The position numbers were made by a program, and so were the translations under genes. The notes under the pieces were generated by a model, which had not been told where the DNA came from, did not search any database, and worked only from the letters and a program-made list of their open reading frames with translations. 64,000 nt of DNA, taken from NCBI GenBank assembly GCA_027946365.1, contig JAPEUQ010000008.1, forward strand, positions 744,001-808,000. The letters run 5' to 3'. Source of the DNA: Kalmusia sp. IMI 367209 (lineage: Eukaryota; Ascomycota; Dothideomycetes; Pleosporales; Didymosphaeriaceae). Positions 1-11,333 of the stretch are shown piece by piece; position 1 is the first letter of the stretch, and every line of letters starts with the position of its first letter.

Positions 1-551
1 ACCCAACATGAACCGGACGACCATGAGAGATGAAAAATTTGTTGAGGCGGCAGAGCAGGCTACAATAGCGCCCCAGATAAATACGTTGACAGAAAGCATC
101 TTAGCCAGCGGTAATTTCTGTAGAAGGAAGTTTTGTGGCCATTCTCCGCACAAAATACCGATGTATAGTATAGTTCCTAGCCATTGGTACTGCCAAAAAA
201 AATGTCAATGACCGTTGTGGGAAAAATTATCTATGTGACTGGTCAACGACATACCTGCTGTCCACCCAAGTGGGCATCTTCTTTGATGCCCATGATTGAT
301 GCAAAGTTGAGAGTGCCTTTATCGAGAGATTGGCAAAAGTATGTGACCAGCTGGATGGCCAGAATGCGGCGGTTGAGCTTCCAGAACAGGCGTTTGTTGG
401 TTGCTTGATCGATCTCAATTGGCGGTCCAGTCGTGTATCGAAGGGTGTCCTGGTCGACCGCTTCAGAGCGAAAAGCAATATCTTTGTCGATATCGTTCTT
501 CTCACTCTGCTTTCCCGTGCCAGCGCCTGTTTCGAAGTGTTTAGGAGACAT
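1..551 (-). CDS. MFS transporter, allantoate permease (Dal5/ACS) family, 5' part only
   Basis: N-terminal part of a major facilitator transporter that runs off the left edge of the window. After a polar N-tail of about 60 residues come ATNKRLFWKLNRRILAIQ and CQSLDKGTLNFASIMGIK, the typical opening of fungal Dal5-type anion:cation symporters. An intron at 190-254 (GTATGT...GGCAG) keeps the frame and leads into the next membrane segments (YQWLGTILYIGILCGEWP, then FLLQKLPLAKMLSVNVF). I chose the Met at 551 because it gives the usual short cytoplasmic tail; an upstream in-frame Met at 683 exists but adds unusual sequence. Family members carry allantoate, ureidosuccinate, vitamins or organic anions across the plasma membrane, and the substrate cannot be read here. 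It is divergent from the alginate-lyase-like gene. The family call is firm and the substrate is unknown. Confidence 0.85.
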
Positions 552-1154
552 GATAGGATGCAGAGAAGAACAGAGAAAACGCTGGACTTGATGAGGTTCA
601 AGCTCACTGTAAAGAGCTAGTGAGTCGTATATGAACATGGGTAGGCTTCGTTCGGCTGACTCTCGGACACGCGACGCCTTCATTCATCTGGCGCCATCAA
701 GATTTTAGAACCCCGCGCCTCCAACATTGCTCCAAACGGAGAAGGAACGGCCGGTTTCCTTAGTTCGAGGAAGCGATCAAAGACCCATGGTGGGGCCATC
801 TAGCGGAGGCGGCAAAATCATGGCCAGATTGAGCAAGGTTGGCGGCGGGATCCGGCCCATTACCCGGAGCTTGCTCCGGTTCGTCGTTTCCTAGAGGTCT
901 TGGCGGACTTTCCTGCACAACGACGATCAATCTCGAGAATCTGCCTCTTCTTGCAGCGGGGAAAGAATGTCGCCGTGAAAAAATATATTGGCAACAATAG
1001 AGGCAACACTAACCCACAGAGTTGACTTACAAACCCAAACGGGTAAGATAATCACGCGGAGGAATGGACAGAAGGTATATAAAAGGAAGCATTGTGTTGT
1101 AGTTGTGAAGCCTCAAAAAGAGCACGAGCTATCACAGAACTCCTTCTTTGAGCC
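552..1154. promoter_or_regulatory. divergent promoter region between transporter and lyase
   Basis: A 603 bp gap between two divergent starts, so it must hold both promoters. The only clear element is the TATA box listed separately. No credible ORF was seen. Confidence 0.5.
1076..1084 (+). promoter_or_regulatory. TATA box of the alginate-lyase-like gene
   Basis: TATATAAAA lies about 70 bp upstream of the ATG at 1155, a normal distance for a fungal core promoter. Confidence 0.55.
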
Positions 1155-2513
1155 ATGCAAATCTCTATCTTTAGCTTTTTGATCGTGATGATCGCGCTCG
1201 CCAGCGCAAGAGGACATCGACAACTTTCCTCCTTTTCCCCGCCTCGCAATGACGCAGCCAGATTCGTTCATCCAGGTGCACTGCATACCTCTTCTGACAT
1301 TGAACGCATTAAGAAACACGTCCAAAATAAAAAGGAACCGTGGGCCAACGCCTATAATCATCTTTCAACCCGTCCTCTCGCCCAGCCTTCATGGAAACCA
1401 AGCCCTCAAAGGGTCCTTGTCCGCGGTAAACCAGACCTCAGCACCAATCTCACTGAGAACTATCAATCTGCATACCGCGATGCGCATTCAGCCTACCAAC
1501 TCACGCTCCGCTGGCTGATTAGCGGTAACACGACTTTCGCCGACGCCGCCGTTAAGACCCTGAATGCATGGTCCAGCACCTTGGAGTCCATCAACGGGAA
1601 TGAAGACAAATTTCTCGGTGCCGGACTTTACGGGTATCAATTCGCCAATGCCGCCGAACTTCTACGTGCCTATACAGGTTGGACCGAGTCAAACCAGGCA
1701 GCTTTCGCAAACATGCTGACCACAATATTCGCTCCTATGAACCACCTCTTTCTCACCACGCACAACGATAAACCGGACTTCTACTACGCGAACTGGGACC
1801 TGTGCAACATCGCCTCACTCATGGCTATAGGGATATACACCAACAATGCCACCATGTTTAATTGGGCTGTGACTGTGTTCCTGCACGGACTTCCAGATAG
1901 CAGCATCGTAGTAAACGGCGCACTTCCTTACTTCTCCATCGCAAACTACACAGTAGAAGAGCCTAGTAAGACGCTGATGCAAAGCCAAGAGACCGGTAGG
2001 GACCAGGGACATGCGTTGCTTTGTTTCGCGCTGCTGGGTGTCATAGGTCAGCAGGGGAAGAATCAGGGAATTGATCTGTATGGCGCATTTGGAAATCAAA
2101 TACTCAACGGGTATGTTGGGATTTTTCTTTTTTATTTATATGCCTTCAGTCTCATATCCCCTGACTGGTGCAATCCGAATGCATGCTAACATGTTGACGA
2201 CAGTGCCGAATACACTGCAAAGTTCAACACCAACCACTCAGTGCCATACACGCCTTATCGTAGCTGGGAAGGCATCCTCCCTGTTGTTTCTGTAAAACAG
2301 CGCTTCAATATTCGCCCTGGGTTTGAAGCTATCTTTGCCCACTATAATGACGTGAAGGGCTTGGATGCCTCCTGGTCTAAAGCCTACCGCGAGCTTGTGA
2401 ATAGAAATTTAACTGCTAATGTCGAGGGTGGTGGTGGAGATTATGGGCCCAATTCAGGCGGCTTCGACAGTTTTGGCCATGGGACACTTTTATATAGAAT
2501 TAAAGGGGATTAG
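1155..2513 (+). CDS. secreted alginate-lyase-family protein (PF05426-like)
   Basis: Two exons (1155-2110 and 2204-2513) encode about 421 residues. The intron has GTATGT, a GCTAAC branch point and ACAG, and the join restores one frame. A signal peptide (MQISIFSFLIVMIALASA) opens the protein. The body has the alpha-helical toroid look of alginate lyase family proteins: FVHPGALHTSSDIERIK, then the helix DAHSAYQLTLRWLISGN, then YANWDLCNIASLMAIGIY, and late YRSWEG and GHGTLLYR. Bacterial relatives cleave poly-mannuronate by beta-elimination. Fungal members are secreted and probably act on plant, algal or bacterial uronic-acid polysaccharides, but the true substrate is unknown. Several NxS/T sites fit secretion. 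The gene is divergent from the MFS gene, and uptake of breakdown products would be a guess. Confidence 0.85.
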
Positions 2514-3058
2514 AGATGGCAACAATGGCATAGCCTACGAGTCGAAACAGAAGATAAACGAAGTTGTCACTATCATCAGAATTCCCCTGTTTCTTTGAAG
2601 CCACAAGACATTGTTGAAGAGGTTTCCATGATCAAATGCATCCGTGGCTTTCACGAAAATGATCAAAATTGAATTTCTTGCGAAGTGCAAAAGGTTGAAA
2701 TACATTGTCTGCTACTACTAGTATTCATAGCAAGTGCCGTAATGCATAGAAGGTCTCTCAAGGTCTGTCGATTCGAAGATTGCGTCAGTTAAGCAGAGTG
2801 CGACGATCTGCCCGACCTTAACGACTGGCGTGACCATAAAACCCACTGCTTCTGTCTTAAAACTTACCAAATGACGTTCCAAATGTGCGTGTGTCCTTTT
2901 AGTTAGGATATGAATACACACGGCATAATTATTGGCCACTCATACCTCCATTAATATATAGAGTAACTTGTATGAGATGACTAACTTAGATAAAAGCGTA
3001 TAAACATAAGATAAAAATGACGGTGGTAATCACTACTCAGTGACTACTAGTAAATCTA
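2514..3058. other. intergenic, 3' ends of convergent genes
   Basis: 545 bp between two convergent genes. AT-rich, with no supported ORF or RNA; presumably 3' UTRs. Confidence 0.4.
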
Positions 3059-6000
3059 TCACTTTCTTATCGTGGGAGTCCTATCACCTCTAAATTCTTC
3101 CGCCGGCCATCCTTGAGCGGTGCTCCGAGCATCCACGATATCCCCTGCCATGATGAGTGTATGCTCGAGCAGACAGCTGTCAGCCTCCATGTGCGCTCCA
3201 GAAAGAAGTCTTGACCCGCTTCGTAGCACGCTTCGATCCCCAACATAGAGCGCATTGAGATCAAAATTGCCCCGAGTATTGATGTGTGCCACCAAAGAGG
3301 CATCATCGACAACAACGCGATCACCTAGTGTAAGCATGTCCGGCTCAGTCAACATCAAGCTTGGTTCTCCTGATGCAAAGAGAGCGCAATCTTTACCACT
3401 TTTCATACCAAGTGCCTGGAAATACCACACAATCCATTTCGTTCCGGTCAGCAGACCTAGAATGCCGTGGTCACCGAAGCAATGCCGACGGAAGGTTTCA
3501 AGCTTGAGAAACAGCTGCCAGCGTTGACAATAGGATGACTTGTCCCAATCGTAGTTTCCCGGTGTTCGTCTTCCAAAAAGGGCCCACTTAGTTGTAATTA
3601 GAAGCACTATAACGAGCGTGACTTGAAGTGCGCTGACAGCCACTACATTAGTCAGGAAGAAGGTGTACAATGCGAATGGCCCCCACCAGAATGTCCCTAA
3701 AGCAGAGTGAACGAGCCAGTGGTCCGATCGAATGAGAAGACCGACGACTTGCAGTGCCGAGATGTTAGCGATGTTCCAGTACACATTGTTGAGAACCGTA
3801 ATACAAGTGGAGTAACAGAAGACTATGGCTTGCCCCCAGACGTGGTAGCTGGCCTCGTTCTGGTAGAATGCGCGCCCAAAAGGTGATAGGGAGGCTGTAT
3901 CAATGGAATCGATTCCATCCCGATCACTTCCTTTGGTAAGAGTCTCAAACACTACGGGCTGTTTTTCCAGGTCCATATCTCTTTCACTTGTACTTGATCT
4001 GTCTGAATCTGAATATTCTTTTGCGAAATTCGTACTTCTCGAGGCTTCGCTGTTCCATGCGCGAACCTGAGGGCTTGCCTCCAATTTGTTGTAGGGCTCA
4101 GACAGATGGCCAGATTCTAGACTCTTGGGAGCTGATACATCTGTAGTGAGGCAGACAGCATCGCCCTTCTTAGAGCCAACCCACGTTGATTCTGCTGGGT
4201 AATGGGTATTACGCCTGGTAAGGGCTCCGCTACCAAGGACAATTTTCTCTCCAAGTTCTACACCCGGTAAAAGTACTGCTCGGTCTGCAACCATCGCTCC
4301 TTGCTTGATTCGAATGTAGTCACTACCGTTTCCGTCCGATGTGATTAGGTGAGAGCGGGAACCAAAAACAACATCATTTCCAATATCTAGGAGCGGGAAA
4401 TCTTGAATGGTAGGACCGGTGCCAGGCCAGTATACCCGCTTCCCTACCTTGGCACCCATCATTCTTGCAAAAACAGATGTCGCTTCATAATGCGTGCCGA
4501 AAAGTCCGATCAATTTGTGGAATTGTACACTGGGCATGAGACTTCGCAAGATCTCCATTCGGAAGTTGTTCACCTGGGAGCGAGATGCTTCTCGGGTTGG
4601 TTTCAGAGGCCCACATATAAGATCTAGAGTCACCTTCACAGTCCAGACGGAGAAGAAGAAGAACACAGGTCCTATGGCACTGTTGGCGGCCAAGGCAACA
4701 TAATGCAGCGCAACTCGAGGAGGGCTGGAGAGCCAAATAATGACCCTGAAGACGGAATATTTGATATCAGTGTCGGCAGCATGCTGAACAAGTCCTACCA
4801 AAGCGGTAAGCCATGGAAACATTCCCACGAAACGTACCATAAGGTGAATAGGGACGCCGAGGAGCAACTTCAGAGTCCAGTGGGCTTTAGGAATATTCCT
4901 CCCAGTCAAGTTTCGGTTGCGCTCATCGGCGTCGGCCACCTCCCAGCTGGACGAGTTTGGCCCGATGCAAGTGTCGTCGGGGACAGTGGTACCAGCGGCA
5001 ACGATTGATGCTCGCCCAACCGAAGCCCGACTACCGATCACGATGCGGCCCAAATACATCGAAGTGTTCCTCTCCGCAGCGAAGGGTCGAACAGAACAAT
5101 GGTCCAAGACAGTATCATCTCCGATGGTAATCAGATCGTATTCGCCCAGAACCGCCGCATCCAACGTGACATTCTTACCGATCGAAGCGCCTAAGCATCG
5201 GCAATAGAAGACGCGTGACCAGTTGAATAGCCCAAACACACCTCTGCCTGAGATAGCCAAAACCTTTTCAACTAGCCACCATCTTGTATGGTAAAAACCC
5301 CACATCGGGTGGAGGCCTTCTCTATATCGGCCAATTACGAGCCATTTGAAGAGGATGCCGAGCACCGGTGTCACGGTTCTTGTAGCTAATTTTCCGACAC
5401 TGAGAGATAAAACGAGGTGCAACAATCGCCCGAGGAGGTATCTTTCGGTCCACCAGGATTGCGTAAAGGCGAGGAAGTAAATGAAGACGGTCCAGGTCAA
5501 AGCTCGCTTCATGGGAAAAATTAGGGCAATGGGAAGTAGCTGTAAGAACATCAAAAAAGGATTGCCCGAACTATATGCTTTCTTGCAGCCTGGAAGCAAT
5601 TCGTCTTCGAATGTAGTCGTTTGTGACAGTGTGGCAGATTGCATGGTATGTCCTAATTTTTCTTCGACAAGATTTGCGAGTACGTCCACTTTACTATTAG
5701 CAAAGAGAACATCGATGGGCAACCGAACTTGAAACGCTTTTCGAAGCCTCGAAAGAAGCTGACCGGCCGCCATGCTGGTGCCCCCGAGCTCGAAGAAATC
5801 AGATGTAGTCGAGATTTCCTCGAGAGGAATAGATAGGACATGGCCGAATTCAACAGCGATGGAACCTTCAATCGATGACATAGCTTTGCGAGAAATTTCA
5901 TGTATAGGCGCCACTTTCCACGGCATCGCAGCCCCTTTGCAATCTAAAGCAGCATCTTCATGACTAGGGAAAGGTTCGTTGAATTGAACAATCTTCGTCG

Positions 6001-8322
6001 GAATGTTGTAACCGTCGAGAAATGTCCTTAAAATCTTCATAAGACGTGACGTGCTAACTCTATCTGTGACAAGACGCTCGCATGGGGCAACGAATAATCG
6101 AGGATAGAAGCCAGCAGCATCCACTCGTACGCGACATTCAAGACTGGCTGGGAGAATCTGTCGACAAGATTCTAACAAGGCATCATGTGTCGTTTCTACC
6201 TCCCAACAATTCATTTTGATATTGAGTGGCGTGTTTGGTGGCGGGCAATCGGCTTCGAAGTGGCGTTTTGCTGGCGACGCATTGTCTGTTAGCTCGAGAA
6301 GGCACAACCGCTCCGCGAATCCGATTCGCAAGATCTTATTGTTATTTTTTGGCAATCCACCATTCATATAAACCACTAGAACAGGTACTTTAATATTGCT
6401 CAAGACATTCTTGACAGATTCCTGGATATCTTTAAGTGAGGCCCGCTTTGAGTTTTCGGGAGTTACTACAACGACCCCTACGACTTCCTGAAGTATGTCA
6501 TGGGGAACTGAGAACGCCAAAGATTCTTGAATACGACCATAGGTTGGAGATGCGGGGTTTGCCGCCGCGGTCACAATTGCTTCCTCGACCTCGAACGGGG
6601 ATATAAGCTCTCCACCCCGGTTGATGACCTCTTTTGAGCGTCCGGTAATATAGAGATAACCATCCGTATCGAGGTATCCCATATCCCCCGTATCGAACCA
6701 TCCATGTTCATTGAAGCAAGACGCATTGACGGAGCCATCGACTCCAAGATAACCACCGAAGATAGGTGATCCGCGAATACTAATCCGCCCAACAGTGCCT
6801 GCTTCGACAGGGCGATCATTCCCGTCCAGAATTGTGATCTCGGGGCCGACGCTAATGCCAGAAGTGCCCGGCCTGTCCAATGTATAATCTAGACGAGGTG
6901 TTGAGATAGGCATGCACTCACTCATACCATAGCTGGGCAACACGGTACACGGACGGCTTTCAGTCGAAAATGTTTCTCGCAGTCTGCAAGCAAGATTAGG
7001 CAAAAGTGCTCCAGCTGCGTTGCAGATAAGACGGATTCGACTTTTCGTAATGCTCTCCGTACGGTCGCTCGAAGCGTCAAGGATACATTGATGCATCGAC
7101 GGGCTTGCGTAGTACCAAGTGGGAGAGTAGTCCTCGACACAGTCCCAGAACATGTTGGCGTCAAATGCACTGCAGCAGATGATGGAGCCACCAGAGATAA
7201 GGGGTGAAAACAGGTTTCGAATCAGTCCACCGACATGATTTAAAGGCATTTGGTTTAGGCAGCGCATTGAAGGTGTGAGGCCCCAAGAATCAACAACCAT
7301 GGCCACTCCACAGACCATGGAATGAACGGATAGCGGGACCAGTTTCTTCGTACCACTAGTCCCAGAGGTGAAAATGAGAAGACCAGTGTCGTCGGCACCG
7401 TTTAGCTTAGGGGCAGGACTGGAGAATGGAATTGGCAAACCGTCCATGGTCGTTAATTCAAGGTCCATCTTTTTTGAAAGGTTGGCTAGAATGACAGATA
7501 TGCCAGCCTCAGCCAACCATGGATCCTGAAGCTTAAGTCGATTGACATCTGCACTCGAAGCCACGACAAGACTAGCCTTGGACTGAAGAACATCCGATTT
7601 GAATTGTTCTGGTCCCACGCCAGAGCCGTGCGCTACGGGAGCAGCAGCGTAATAGCTTGCGCTAGCCAAGACCACAAGCGCAAGTAGAGGACCATTAGGC
7701 AATGATATTGCTACTACATGCTGGTCTCCAGTCCTTAGCGGAAGTCTGAATTGATCCATTACAGTAGCAAGATCTTGGTGATGAATCGAGCATCCGGACG
7801 CAGGATCGATGATAGCAGGCGCAGAAGACGATCGTGGAAAGACATCGAGTAAAGATGAATATGACTGCTTGCATTGTTTCAAAACACTTTCTAGAAATGA
7901 CAATTCTTTCAGGGACGCCTGTCCACTTTTTGCGTCCTCGGGGAGAAGTTTCCACAGCGCCGTGTATGTTCGTTGCAGATGGAGAACTGGCCAGGGCCCG
8001 TGGTGATTAGAAAGGAGGATGGCGAGAACTGCCATAGAGACGTAGGAGTTGTCTGGATCCTTCGGAATGGATTCGAGTAGTTGGACATGATCGCAGCCAT
8101 ATTGGTGTAAGATATCTGTAGAGATCTTTTGGGCTGAATCTCTTTCGTCATCCGTGAGAACACTGCTGCTTCGGAGACAAATTAGAATAAAGCATACTGT
8201 ACAAAATTTACTCTTCTTGCAATGAAAACAGACACAAAGGACAGCTGTTTGTCTACTTTATAGCACACTCACCAGTAGTTCGTCCAATCAGGAACTGTAG
8301 ACTTATACTCCCAATTCTGCAT
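3059..8322 (-). CDS. NRPS-like enzyme: adenylation, carrier, then membrane/left-handed beta-helix C-terminal block
   Basis: About 1,716 residues. Exon 1 is 8273-8322 (ATG within MQNWEYKSTVPDWTNY). An intron at 8163-8272 (GTGAGT...CAG) joins in phase to the long exon, which also extends 42 codons upstream of its first Met. Adenylation motifs: FTSGTSGTKKLVPLS, SYGMSECMPIS, WFDTGDMGYLD with YITGRSKEVINRGGE, and the catalytic-Lys region PKNNNKILRIGF. A carrier domain follows (FFELGGTSMAAGQLLSRL, with the phosphopantetheine Ser). There is no condensation or thioesterase domain. The last 850 residues alternate hydrophobic membrane segments with hexapeptide-type repeats in three blocks (for example LGRIVIGSRASVGRASIV and VADRAVLLPGVELGEKIVLG). 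This matches the terminal region of Pls-type synthetases (TIGR02353-like), such as bacterial epsilon-poly-lysine synthetase. An activated amino or organic acid is expected to be transferred at a membrane. The product is unknown. Confidence 0.88.
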
Positions 8323-9387
8323 AATGTCAGGAAAGTAAACTGTAGAGTTTTGCTCACTGCGACTAAGGGTCGTCTAGGCATCGTTCAAAAGACGTCGGGA
8401 TCACCGGTAAAAATAGTAAAGCCCATATATTTAAAAGTCCATGTTGTCTGTAGCTTGAGCGAATACCATAACAGATGTTTCGCGATCGAATTTCCATCCA
8501 TTGCGCGGCGTTCGCTTCGTTTCGACTTCAGCAGCCCGAGCGTGGTGGTTGCCTCGCTTCGAGCCATTGCCATCCATCTCGTGATGTTTGCTTTGCTATG
8601 ATTCGTTGCCATCCCATGATACCTTGAGGTATCCTACATGGTTATTGCCTAGAATACCAAACAAAGCTTGTTACATGATAAGACTTGCATAAGACTGTAC
8701 CTGCATCACGGAGCTAGAAGTAGGCGCCGTGCGCCGACAGGGCACCGAACACGCAAAGTCATGACATTATTCCCCCCAATTGCAATGGCTGCATAACGGG
8801 ACTAAAAATAGATGCCGGAGATAGATAGGAAAAATAGGGTGATAGATTACTAAAGTATAAGAGTTAGGGTTTGATATACGGTACCAAGTAGGAGTGGGTA
8901 GTAACCATACTCATGGCTAATTCCTATATGTAGCTCACCTGTATATGAATCATCTATAAGAAATAATTCATCTCTCAAGCTTTAGGTAGTGTGATCTAAC
9001 AACACTGGCCCTTTCGCGAAATCAAGAATCGGTTATCTCTTCCCATCGTGTCTTCGCCCATAAGTTTACTGGATTTCGTCCTACGATAATAGCGAAAGGA
9101 TACCGCCGTATTAAGACGAAACCCCATCAATTAATACTCGCGAGACCTCTGTAAAGGGAATAGATGCTGCCATTTGCTATGCATTCATTGTAGATATGGC
9201 CAGGAAGCGAAGCCGATCAAATTCAGAGACAACCTTGAGGGTAGGTAACGAGGCAGAGGGCTTGAAGAGACTCTTGCAGAGGATCTGGGAAAACGATCAG
9301 GTCACGATGCTCCGTGTGCACTTGTGTGTAAACGTCGACGCCCACAAGGGTGTAGCTTCTACCAAGGATACACCCCCCTATCAGAGG
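8323..9387. other. intergenic, nothing identified
   Basis: About 1.07 kb upstream of the NRPS-like gene. AT-rich with short random ORFs only. The proximal part presumably carries that gene's promoter. Confidence 0.4.
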
Positions 9388-10340
9388 CTATGCATGTAAC
9401 GCCTCTGGTGCTGCTTCGCGCAGTCTCATTGTCTCGTCTAAAACATTGCTCATGATAAGCGCAACTTCAAGCTCGGCCCTTCTGAGGTCATCGCTGAACA
9501 ATGCGATCTCCTCTTCCAGCTACGATCGCAGGCTGGGCTACTGCGTACAGCCTAGACGAGTTATGTTAAAAGTGGCGGCGGTGGTATTGGACCCTGCGGC
9601 AACAATATTTCCTTCCTCGATCCAAACATCCCCGTCATGAAGCCATGGTTTCTCCCGTATGTCGTTGGGCTGCCAGCATCTAATCGAAAAGGTTCAAGCA
9701 TTACTGTTGCCGCTGCGCATATCACGAATCGAGTACCCGGCATATTTGTATGCCTTCTTGTCAATATTGACGATCTTCTTATGATCTTGAATAGAAACAT
9801 TCATACGATAGAGCTCACGAGGGTAATCCGGCGCGTGAGCGCTTCCAGGGCGTCGATATATTCGGATTTCTATGATGAACGTCAGCCGCCGCTATGAAGT
9901 GGCACACTTCCTTAACTCAAGCATTTTAAAGCTATCTTCGAAAATTTGGTGCGCAATAACATCCATGGCCATCTACGTCCACTACTTCAATATATCCGTT
10001 CCCTTATGTCCTCTTACTATCCTGCCTAATCCACTGTATGACCAACACCACCCACTTCCTCGCTTTCCATTTACAATTCGTCTCCAAACTGGAATCACTG
10101 AAGCCCGCGCGGAAAGCTTCCATCTTCCAGCATGTTCATGAGGATCTTGCATAGCGAAGATTCTAGGGTCTCTTGTAGGTGTCCAAGATAGTTTTCGGGA
10201 AGTCTGAGCCAGACCTGTGGGTTTGAGGGGATACTATTGAGATAGGATACAGCCACTTCATTAGATGCGACGCACACAACGCCGTCTGGTGAGCCGATCA
10301 ACGCAGAATATGCGGCGGCCAGAAAGCGAACAAAGTGAAG
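9388..10340 (-). pseudogene. decayed protein-coding gene of unknown family
   Basis: The minus strand reads as protein over long stretches but is interrupted by stops and frame changes. The upstream part contains FVRFLAAAYSALIGSPDGVV and NPQVWLRLPENYLGHLQETL. The downstream part contains DYPRELYRMNVSIQDHKK, GDVWIEEGNIVAAGSN and ALFSDDLRRAELEVALIM, ending at a stop at 9388-9390. In the last block two in-frame TAG codons sit where Gln is plausible (CTQ*PSLRS*LEEE), with a TGA further up, as expected if CAG and CGA were mutated. Small introns may account for part of the interruptions, but not two TAGs within seven codons. I do not recognise the family. A strongly diverged but working multi-exon gene is less likely. 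Confidence 0.45.
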
Positions 10341-11333
10341 GGAAAGGTTTGTTTATTTTTAATAATAAGGTATTGATGATCTAAGAATGATGAGCAGTGG
10401 ACTAGCAATACGATCCACGGCTCTGTTCATCGTTGTGCCATACAATCGCCATAATAGATACAGACATTTACAGGACAACCAAAATCAGTGGCCCAATGGC
10501 GGCGAATATCCGACTGGAATTCTCAACAATTTTTCTCTCCTCGAATCGCAGCGTGAAGACCCCTTTATATATTAGAATGATGATCTTCAGGCTCTGACCG
10601 TTTACTCATGCTTCAGGCCTAGTTCGAAGAGGCCTGCGCATTTGGCGGCACTAAGCGCGACGGCGAACGTCCAAGCTATATACTTCTCGTATTAGTCACT
10701 GTCAATGGGAGGTGCTATACCCTTTCTATATTGTACGTAAAATGAGAAACTTGATCGAACGCAGTGATAATTCGCAATGACGAAAATGACGTTGCGCGTG
10801 TCGGTATACACAAATACCGAAGGAACAAATCGTAGCACCTTCCTACACAATACACAAGGCGCTCAAAGACTTAAAAGGGGGATGAAAGGAGAATCTGTAT
10901 GGTCATCTCTGGTACTTCGTAAAACGATGAGAAGCAACGGGATCGCCTACCCACCAACACTACCACACATCCGATGCTCAACCTGGAATAATTCCTGCCA
11001 TGGTAGCTAGCAAGACAGTACCGGCACCATCGCAAATCGCGTTTAGATTCTGATAGTCCCGGATGCAAGTCATCAGGTTGGAGACATGTCTCTTTCCCAA
11101 TTGAAACAATGACATTTACAACTAGCATATATATAAACATTTTCGTAGCTCGCAAAACAAAGCCGGTTCAACGCACTACAATCCCATTTACGATAGTAAA
11201 TATGCCCATAACATGCCTCAAGAGAATTAATCCAGTACTTCACGTATACCTAGATCTTAGACTCAGCTCCGTCTAAGACTGTACCTGTAACTGTTTAGCT
11301 TGCGCAAAGTCCCTACTATCGACCGCCTATGAT
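10341..11333. other. intergenic, nothing identified
   Basis: About 1 kb with only short ORFs without protein-like composition. No RNA gene or repeat recognised. Confidence 0.35.
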
